Assembly: GCA_946479995.1 (NCBI GenBank)
Contig: CAMLIU010000011.1
Coordinates: 1 to 13,076 of the forward strand
Direction: 5' to 3'
Source: an uncultured Gemmatimonadota bacterium
GTDB lineage: Bacteria > Gemmatimonadota > Gemmatimonadetes > Gemmatimonadales > Gemmatimonadaceae
Length of the DNA stretch: 13,076 bases
Numbering within the stretch: the first letter of the stretch is position 1; the number at the start of each line of letters is the position of its first letter. Below, in pieces: positions 4,960 through 10,680 of this stretch. A model generated the notes under the pieces. It did not search any database and was not told the DNA's origin. It worked only from the letters and a program-made list of their open reading frames with translations. A program made the translations under genes and the position numbers.

Positions 4960-7905
4960 TCAACGCAGCTCACTGCCGCGCAGACCATCCAGGCGCCGGC
5001 GCACCGAGTCCACGCTCGGCAGCATCTCCGGTTCCGGATCACTGCGCAGCGCGAGGTACCGCTCGTAGGCGCCGCGAGCGGCGCTCGAGTCGGCGCTCGC
5101 TTCGGCGAGCCGCCCTTCCTCCGCCCATGCCGTCGCGAGGTACGCCGGCCAGCCCGCCATGTACGGACGCCGGCGCAGCACCGCGATCGCGCCGCGGCGG
5201 TCACCCAGCCGCTCGTGCAGCCGCGCAAGCAGGATGGGCGCATACGCACTCACCGCGCCCGCCGTCACCGGCGTGAACGCGAGCGTCGACGTGCGGTCGA
5301 GTCGCTTCCGCGCGTTGGGACGGCCGGTCGCCACGTCGAGCCAGGTCTGCAGCAGCGTTGCGCACGCCGCCGCCGGTCCCGAGGCCACGCCGCTCTTCAC
5401 CGCGTGCAGCGCGACGATCGCCTGCGCCACGCCGCTCGTGTCGCCATGGGAGAGGCGCCACTGTCCGAGCACGCAGCCATCGGGCGCCGCGGCCGGCACC
5501 ACTTCGGCGACTGACAGCTCGACAGCGCGCGCGAGCGCCACGGCCGCGGCGGCGGCGAGTGCCGTGTCGCCCTGCGCATACAACGCATCCAGGATGCGCA
5601 GCCGCAGCGGCGCGTGTGCGTCGGCGCCCACGTTGCCGATCTCGTCGGCGAGCGCACGCGCGGCCTTCGGCCGCCCTCGATTGATGGCCAGGGAATGGGC
5701 CGTCATCAGCGCATCGTGCCGCTCCGCCTCACCCCCGACCCGCGCGAGCAGAATGCGCGACGCCGCCTCCGCATCGCTCACGCCGATGCCATCGAACTGG
5801 CTGGCCTGCACGATCGCGCGCAGGTTCGCGCGCCCCAGCCGCCAGAGCGTGTCGCGCAGGACGCGCTGGACGGCGGTGTCGCCGCGCGTCCGGGCAACGT
5901 GCCAGCGAAGGAAGGGGGCGAAGGGACGACGCGCGCTGAACGACGCGCCGTTCATCACCCGCGACGGCGGGAGCGTCGCCGCACTGCGGCGCGATTCGAT
6001 CTGCAGCAGGTACCGCTGCGCGGCGACGGTGTCCCCGTTGAGCGCGAGCGAACGCGCGAGCGCGGCAACGGCTTCCGTATCCGGCGACGCCACCCCGACC
6101 ACCGCACCATCATGGAAGAGTCTCGCACCGAGCTCGAGCCAGCCGTCGGCCCGCGTGGGCGTGATGCGCACCGAGCGTCGCCAGGCTTCGATGAGCTCGG
6201 AGTCCGGTGAGGGCGCCGGGTAGCGCGGACCGCCGAAGGCCACCAGCTGCGCGAGGTCCCGCTCGCCGAGCGCGGTGCGAAACGGCCAGGCCCGCGCGAC
6301 GGCCCGTCGCACACCATCGTGGTCACCGAGCCGCTCCGAGACGATCGCGAGATGGAGCGCCGCCAGCGCGAACGTCGAATCTCCCTGCAGCGCATGCGCG
6401 TACGCGCGCTGCGCCGACGTGTAGTCACGCCGCAGGTAGGCCGACTGGCCGTCGAGGTAGGCACGAAGGGCGCTGAGCGAGGAGGTCGTCTGGTCCGCCA
6501 GCCGCTCGTTGTCGCCCGCCTCGGACACCAGCAATCGCGCCGCGAGGCGGTCCACGAGCGCCGTCAGGCTGTCGGCCGGCCCCTCCACTGACGCCTGGGC
6601 ACTCACCTCGCCGGACGTCGCCGCGATCACGGCGGCACTGATGATCACGTGGGACGGCGCGCCGACCACGCTGCCGGTCACGACGCGCGACGCTCCCAGC
6701 TGACGCGCCAGTCGCACTAGCGTGTCGCGCGGAACGTCGGCGGTGGTGAGCAGTCCGGCTGCCCGCCAGGCTGCCAGCACGGCGCCGGCGTCCACCGAGC
6801 GTGCGGCCGTGTCGTCGGCGAGGCGCGTCGAGAGGAGCTCCACCATTCCTTCCCGCAGGTAGTGGAGCGCGGCATTGGCACCCGTCACGCGAAACGGCGC
6901 GACGACCACGTCCTGGCGCACGGCGAGTGTGTCCACGGTCTCCCGGCGGGTCGCCCACGCCATCAGCGCCACCACCACCCCGACGACGGCCAGCACTGCG
7001 GCACCGGGCAGCCAGCGATGACGCATGCGGCGCGGCGGCTTCCATATCCCGATTGCGCCGCCGGCGGATAGTTCGGTCTCCTCGACGGCGACCGGTCTCA
7101 CCGGCGCCTCTCGCGCCACGTCCACCGAGGCGTCGCGACCGGGCGCCTCCACCGCCGGGAGCGCACGGTCGGGAGTCGTGGGGGTCCAGACGACCGGCTC
7201 GCGCAGTTTCCCCGCGAGCTCCTCCACCACCGGATCGGGGTCGAGGCCGAGCTCCTCGCGAAGCATCGTCGCGTGCAGCGCCGCGTGCTGCAGCGCGCCG
7301 GCGCGGTCCCCGGCGGCCGCCAGCGCATTCATGAGAAGCACGGCGGCATGCGCATCCAGGGGCCGCATGGCCGCGAGCTTTCGCCGCCACTCCACCACGC
7401 GGCGGGTCTCGCCGGCGGCCTCGGCAGCGTTGCCCAGCTGCTCGAGTGCGTCTCCCACGCGCTCGGCGATGCGTCCGCGCTGCGCCTCTGCCCACTGCTC
7501 GAACGGCGCCGTCCCGGAAAGGTAGAACCCGTCGAGGAACGGCCCCTGGAACAGCGTCACCGCTTCTTCCAGGTCGCCGCGCGCGATGGCGTCGTCGAGC
7601 GCACCGACGTCACTCGCGATGCGTTCCGGGTTCAGGCGGACGTCGCCTTCGGCGAGGAAGAGGTCGTCGACGCCCACCGCTCGGCGGGCGGCGTAGAGCA
7701 GCTGCGTGAGGGAATGTCGCGCTCGCTCCTCGTTCGCCTCGGGCCACAGCAGCGCCACCAGCCGGTCCCTGCTCAGCCCGGCATCGCCGGAGGCAGCAAG
7801 CACGGACAGCAGCGCCAGAGCTCGCTTCTGCGACGCCGCTCCGCCGAGCGGATTTCCATCGTCGAGGGCGAGATACACCGCCCCAAGCGTGCGCAGTCTG
7901 AGCAC
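4960..7905 (-). CDS. Membrane-spanning SARP/BTAD-type transcription regulator with TolB-like and TPR sensor half
   Basis: The 981-residue protein probably links a cytoplasmic DNA-binding unit to an extracytoplasmic sensor. Residues 1-95 resemble the OmpR-like winged helix of SARP/AfsR regulators (KRALALLSVLAA, DRLVALLWPE, SLTQLLYAARR). Residues 96-235 form the bacterial transcriptional activator domain (BTAD; FLDGFYL, FEQWAEAQRGRI, MLREELGLDPDP). A Pro/Ala-rich linker leads to basic KPPRRMRHRW (289-298) and one hydrophobic span (about 299-318), giving N-inside topology. Residues 332-460 resemble the TolB-like/FlgO-type domain found in such regulators: VVVAPFRVTGANAALHYLREGM, then GASRVVTGSVV. 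From about 478 to the end lie helical TPR-type repeats. The GTG at 7905 gives the usual SARP N-terminus directly. The layout is ToxR/CadC-like, and I believe it is frequent in Gemmatimonadota. The signal and target genes are unknown. Confidence 0.85.
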   Translation of the reverse strand: MLRLRTLGAVYLALDDGNPLGGAASQKRALALLSVLAASGDAGLSRDRLVALLWPEANEERARHSLTQLLYAARRAVGVDDLFLAEGDVRLNPERIASDVGALDDAIARGDLEEAVTLFQGPFLDGFYLSGTAPFEQWAEAQRGRIAERVGDALEQLGNAAEAAGETRRVVEWRRKLAAMRPLDAHAAVLLMNALAAAGDRAGALQHAALHATMLREELGLDPDPVVEELAGKLREPVVWTPTTPDRALPAVEAPGRDASVDVAREAPVRPVAVEETELSAGGAIGIWKPPRRMRHRWLPGAAVLAVVGVVVALMAWATRRETVDTLAVRQDVVVAPFRVTGANAALHYLREGMVELLSTRLADDTAARSVDAGAVLAAWRAAGLLTTADVPRDTLVRLARQLGASRVVTGSVVGAPSHVIISAAVIAATSGEVSAQASVEGPADSLTALVDRLAARLLVSEAGDNERLADQTTSSLSALRAYLDGQSAYLRRDYTSAQRAYAHALQGDSTFALAALHLAIVSERLGDHDGVRRAVARAWPFRTALGERDLAQLVAFGGPRYPAPSPDSELIEAWRRSVRITPTRADGWLELGARLFHDGAVVGVASPDTEAVAALARSLALNGDTVAAQRYLLQIESRRSAATLPPSRVMNGASFSARRPFAPFLRWHVARTRGDTAVQRVLRDTLWRLGRANLRAIVQASQFDGIGVSDAEAASRILLARVGGEAERHDALMTAHSLAINRGRPKAARALADEIGNVGADAHAPLRLRILDALYAQGDTALAAAAAVALARAVELSVAEVVPAAAPDGCVLGQWRLSHGDTSGVAQAIVALHAVKSGVASGPAAACATLLQTWLDVATGRPNARKRLDRTSTLAFTPVTAGAVSAYAPILLARLHERLGDRRGAIAVLRRRPYMAGWPAYLATAWAEEGRLAEASADSSAARGAYERYLALRSDPEPEMLPSVDSVRRRLDGLRGSELR

Positions 7906-7963
7906 TTAGCGGATTCTGAGGTTCGTATGAGGGCGGCATGAACCCGGCGTGAGACACGCGTCT
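7906..7963 (-). promoter_or_regulatory. Promoter of the BTAD regulator with 11-bp-spaced heptamer repeats (SARP-box-like operator)
   Basis: Reading toward the gene on the minus strand, TCACGCC (7952-7946), TCATGCC (7941-7935) and TCATACG (7930-7924) are separated by exactly 4 bp, giving an 11-bp period. A fourth TCA begins on the same phase at 7919 (TCAGAAT), where CAGAAT (7918-7913) can serve as a -10 box seven bases before the GTG start. Upstream on the same phase, AGACGCG (7963-7957) is a partial match. It forms an inverted repeat, AGAC-N4-GTCT, at 7952-7963. Known SARP regulators bind heptamers with 4-bp spacers close to the -10, and the adjacent gene encodes a SARP-like protein. Autoregulation is therefore the inferred role. 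Confidence 0.5.
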
Positions 7964-8116
7964 TAGCCTGCGCGCACTTCCCGCGAGTTCGCCGGCTGTC
8001 GCGGGGACCGGCTTCGATCATCCCCGCATCGGGGCCGGGCGCGAGCGGCACGCCACCGGGTTCCCTGCAACCTAGCCCGCGACTTCCGCGGCGGGAACAC
8101 GGGCGCGTACCGGCGC

Positions 8117-8158
8117 TACTCTCGCTCGTTGTCCATGCCGGACTGGAGAGTTTGTACC
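8117..8158 (+). promoter_or_regulatory. Putative -10 box, short leader and Shine-Dalgarno for the small gene and otsA
   Basis: TACTCT (8117-8122) could be a -10 box with transcription starting near 8129. GGAGAG (8145-8150) is a good Shine-Dalgarno sequence eight bases before the ATG at 8159. It is the clearest ribosome-binding site in the window and fixes this start. No convincing -35 was seen. The rest of the 253-bp divergent gap (7906-8158) holds only short GC-rich inverted repeats, such as CCCCG-CAT-CGGGG at 8022-8034 and CCGCG-N5-CGCGG at 8077-8091. Confidence 0.45.
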
Positions 8159-8554
8159 ATGGAAATGTCGCTTCCCCGTGAACTCGAGATCCCTTCGAGC
8201 ACCGTGATCTCGCGCGAGGACCTCCAGATCGTCGCCGAGATGGTCGAGATGCGCCTGCCCCTGCGCAGCCCCGAGCAGCGTCGCGTGCAGCGTGCGCGCG
8301 CCGTGCTTGCTGCCGAGGCCGAGCTCGCTCGCGCCATATCGGTGCACACGCAGCATGCGCTCATCAGCTGCCAGGGCAGCCACGGTGCGGCGAATCTCTC
8401 CAGCGACACGGCGGCACTCTACGCGGCACTGGCCAATTACGCTTCCGTCGTGCGGGAGGTCGCCGATGAGTACCGGCCGCTCGTGCAGGCTGCCGACCCC
8501 GGACTCCCGCTCCTCCAGGGCTTCGAACCCAGCAAGCCCCTCCAGCTCAGCTGA
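8159..8554 (+). CDS. Unrecognised 131-residue protein, co-transcribed with otsA
   Basis: I do not recognise this family. The protein has no signal peptide, membrane span or cysteine-rich motif; its one Cys is in ALISCQGSHG. It looks mostly helical and probably cytoplasmic. The N-terminal part is charged (SREDLQIVAEMVEMRLPLRSPEQRRVQRARAV, given here in pieces: SREDLQIVAEMVEMRLP then RSPEQRRVQRARAV). It is followed by an Ala/Glu-rich helix, a Gly/Ser turn near the middle, and a Tyr-containing helix (ALYAALANYASVVREVADEY). The start at 8159 is supported by GGAGAG eight bases upstream. Only four bases separate its TGA from the otsA ATG, so the two are very probably one transcript and translationally coupled. 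Coding is supported by this arrangement and by balanced composition. A role linked to trehalose synthesis is an inference from position only. Confidence 0.7.
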   Translation: MEMSLPRELEIPSSTVISREDLQIVAEMVEMRLPLRSPEQRRVQRARAVLAAEAELARAISVHTQHALISCQGSHGAANLSSDTAALYAALANYASVVREVADEYRPLVQAADPGLPLLQGFEPSKPLQLS

Positions 8555-8558
8555 AGGC

Positions 8559-10037
8559 ATGACGATTTCCGCGGCGTTCGCTCCGCCCCTCCGGCGGAGC
8601 GGCTCGACCACGCCAGGCCGCCTGCTCATCGTCTCCAATCGCCTGCCGATGACGATGCGCGTGCAGGACGGCACCGTGCAGGTGCAGCGCAGCAGCGGCG
8701 GCCTCGCCACCGGCCTGCGCGGCGTGCACGAGGACAGCGGTGGGATCTGGATCGGGTGGCCAGGCCTCCGTGTCGAGGAGGCTGGAGGGCTGTGGCCGGA
8801 GATGCAGCGTCAGCTTGCCGTCGCCGGGGCGGCAGGCATCCCGCTGTCACGGCACGAGCTCGCCGGCTTCTACTCACGCTACTCCAACGGCGCACTCTGG
8901 CCGGTGCTTCACGATCGCGTGGATCACCCTCCGCCCGACGACGACGCATGGTCGCTCTATCGTGCCGTCAACGAACGTTACGCCGATGCGGTGATCGACC
9001 GCCTGCGGCCGGGCGACCGGGTGTGGGTGCACGACTATCAGCTCCTGCTCGTGCCCAAGCTCATCCGAGCGCGCTGTCCGCACGCACGCATTGGGTTCTT
9101 TCTCCACACGCCCTTTCCCGAGCCAGCCTCGTTCGCCACCCTGCCGCACGCCGCCGAGCTGCTCGATGGACTGCTCGGCGCGGACGTCGTCGGGTTTCAC
9201 ACCGCCTCGTACGCGCGGCGCTTCCTGCACGCCGTGTCCGAGCAGCTCCATCGGCCCGTGCGTGGCGACGACGTGTCGGTGGGCCAGCGCCGCGTACACG
9301 TTTGTGCCCTCCCCATGGGAATCGACGTCGCATCGTTCGATGCATGTGGCGGCGATCCGGCGGTGCGCGCGGAGGCGCAGCGGCTGCGCGGCTCGCGCGG
9401 CATCGCACGCCTGCTCGGCGTCGATCGGCTCGACTACACCAAGGGCATCACCGAGCGCCTGCTCGCCTTCGAGCGGCTCCTCACCCGGAGCCCCGAGTGG
9501 CGCGGACGGGTGCAGCTCTCCCAGCTCGCCGTGCCGTCGCGGGAAGACGTCAGTGCCTACCGTTCCGTTCGCGAGCGCGTGGAGCGCGTGGTGAGGCGCA
9601 TCAACGACACCTTTGCCCGGCCCGGATGGACGCCGGTCGAGTATCACTACGGCTCGGTGGACATGCCGACGCTGGTCGCGCTCTATCGCGCCGCCGACGT
9701 CATGCTCGTCACGCCCATCCGCGACGGCATGAACCTCGTCGCCAAGGAGTTCGTCGCCTCGCGATCCGATTGCCGGGGAACGCTCGTGCTGGGTGAGCGC
9801 GCTGGCGCGGCGGAGGAGCTGCGCGCGTCGCTGCTCGTGGATCCCACCGATCGCGAGGCTCTCGTGCGCGCCTATCACACCGCGCTCGACATGCCCGCGA
9901 CGGAAGAGCGGGCGCGGATGCGGGGCCTGCGCCGGGTCGTCGCCGGCAACGACGTGTTCCGCTGGGCTGCCGGCTTCCTCGGAACACTCGACGCGCGGAC
10001 GAGCCGGCGGCGACCGCTGGCGCTGCGGCTGGGATGA
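8559..10037 (+). CDS. otsA: Alpha,alpha-trehalose-6-phosphate synthase (glycosyltransferase family 20)
   Basis: OtsA joins glucose from a nucleotide sugar (UDP-glucose in E. coli) to glucose-6-phosphate, making trehalose-6-phosphate for osmotic or desiccation protection. The 492-residue protein is close to the usual length of about 470. It carries [10 protein letters not shown] (21-30, with R28), GGLATGLRG (47-55), WIGWPG (64-69), [12 protein letters not shown] (104-115), [10 protein letters not shown] (157-166, with D159), FLHTPFPE (181-188, with H183), [10 protein letters not shown] (287-296, with R290 and K295) and [14 protein letters not shown] (385-398, with D389 and E397). These cover the known sugar-phosphate and nucleotide contacts of E. 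coli OtsA. The ATG at 8559 is the first plausible start upstream of the essential SNR motif. GAAGG lies too close to it to be a normal ribosome site, so coupling to the upstream stop codon is likely. No otsB phosphatase is present in the window. The donor nucleotide cannot be decided from sequence. Confidence 0.95.
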   Translation: MTISAAFAPPLRRSGSTTPGRLLIVSNRLPMTMRVQDGTVQVQRSSGGLATGLRGVHEDSGGIWIGWPGLRVEEAGGLWPEMQRQLAVAGAAGIPLSRHELAGFYSRYSNGALWPVLHDRVDHPPPDDDAWSLYRAVNERYADAVIDRLRPGDRVWVHDYQLLLVPKLIRARCPHARIGFFLHTPFPEPASFATLPHAAELLDGLLGADVVGFHTASYARRFLHAVSEQLHRPVRGDDVSVGQRRVHVCALPMGIDVASFDACGGDPAVRAEAQRLRGSRGIARLLGVDRLDYTKGITERLLAFERLLTRSPEWRGRVQLSQLAVPSREDVSAYRSVRERVERVVRRINDTFARPGWTPVEYHYGSVDMPTLVALYRAADVMLVTPIRDGMNLVAKEFVASRSDCRGTLVLGERAGAAEELRASLLVDPTDREALVRAYHTALDMPATEERARMRGLRRVVAGNDVFRWAAGFLGTLDARTSRRRPLALRLG

Positions 10038-10058
10038 TGGCACCCCGTGACCATCATC
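10033..10058 (+). terminator. Strong hairpin over the otsA stop codon
   Basis: GATGATGG (10033-10040) pairs perfectly with CCATCATC (10051-10058). Inside the loop, CAC (10041-10043) and GTG (10047-10049) can extend the stem around CCC, with one bulged A. The otsA TGA (10035-10037) lies in the left arm. There is no T tract, so it may protect the 3' end or assist termination before the acetyltransferase gene rather than act as a classical intrinsic terminator. Confidence 0.45.
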
Positions 10059-10082
10059 ACCGCAGGCAGCGGTCGCGGCGAG

Positions 10083-10095
10083 TAGCTTCTCCCGC
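10083..10095 (+). promoter_or_regulatory. Putative leaderless -10 box of the GNAT gene
   Basis: TAGCTT (10083-10088) is followed by seven bases and the ATG at 10096. There is no Shine-Dalgarno sequence and no clear -35. The call rests on the same box/start spacing seen at other genes in the window. Confidence 0.3.
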
Positions 10096-10665
10096 ATGTC
10101 GTCGCCGCCGTCGACCCGTGTAGAAGTCGTTCGCACCCATCTCGAGCTCCGCGACCTCGCGGAGCTGCGGCCGGCGCCCCTGCCTGCGGAGCCGGTCGCG
10201 CTCCGGCTGCACCGCCCCATTGGCGCCGCCGAGTACCGCGCGCTGTACGCCCTCGTCGGCGAGCGATGGCTCTGGCGCGACCGGCTGGTGTGGACCGACG
10301 CCGAACTCGATCGCTACCTCGCCTCACCGGACGTGCAGGTGTGGACGCTGAACCTCGGGGGCGCGACGGCCGGCTACTTCGAGCTGCAGCGGCATCACGA
10401 TGCCACCGTGGAGCTCATGTACTTCGGCCTCGTCGAGTCGTTCATCGGTCGCGGCCTCGGTGGCTGGCTGCTCACGCGTGCGGCCGAAGAAGCGTTCGCC
10501 GCGGGCGCGCGACGCCTGATCCTCAACACGTGCACGCTCGATTCCCCACACGCGCTTCCCAACTACCTGGCGCGCGGCTTCACGATCGTACGCGAGGACC
10601 GCTACGTCACCAGCGTGCCGGCGCGCACGCACCTCACGCTCGAGGGGGCCGCCGAGTCGGTGTAG
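10096..10665 (+). CDS. GNAT-family N-acetyltransferase
   Basis: The 189-residue protein has the GNAT acetyl-CoA-binding core. A beta strand, VELMYFGL (105-112), leads into the pyrophosphate loop GRGLGG (118-123) and the helix WLLTRAAEEAFAAG. LILNTCTLDSPHALPNYLARGF (141-162), given here as LILNTCTL, DSPHAL and PNYLARGF, forms the later strand and helix. Upstream, YALVGERWLWRDRL and GYFELQRHHD match a recognisable subgroup of uncharacterised acetyltransferases that share the YFGL...FIGRGLGG and NTCTLDxPxAL motifs. The acceptor substrate is unknown. The ATG at 10096 follows a possible -10 box directly. The gene lies 58 bp behind otsA and could be read through from it, but a strong hairpin lies between them. 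It converges on the helicase gene with a 15-bp gap. Confidence 0.88.
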   Translation: MSSPPSTRVEVVRTHLELRDLAELRPAPLPAEPVALRLHRPIGAAEYRALYALVGERWLWRDRLVWTDAELDRYLASPDVQVWTLNLGGATAGYFELQRHHDATVELMYFGLVESFIGRGLGGWLLTRAAEEAFAAGARRLILNTCTLDSPHALPNYLARGFTIVREDRYVTSVPARTHLTLEGAAESV

Positions 10666-10680
10666 TGACGTAGTGGTCGT

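Noticed and set aside
8094..8130. ECF-sigma-like promoter (GGAAC at 8094 with CGTT at 8127) before the small gene and otsA
   Set aside because: The spacing is about 28 bp, far beyond the 16-17 bp of ECF promoters.
8129..8158. TTG start for the small gene upstream of otsA
   Set aside because: It lies six bases after a TACTCT box, so a leaderless start is conceivable, but GGAGAG eight bases before the ATG at 8159 is much stronger evidence.
8292..8558. N-terminal extension of otsA over the small gene
   Set aside because: The extension is out of frame with the small gene, Arg/Ser-rich, and absent from GT20 proteins. The ATG at 8559 already precedes the conserved N-terminus.
8874..10220. Long minus-strand open frame opposite otsA, with similar ones opposite sthA, the BTAD gene and the helicase
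   Set aside because: All run antisense to well-identified genes, have biased low-complexity products and no domains. They reflect high GC at third positions.
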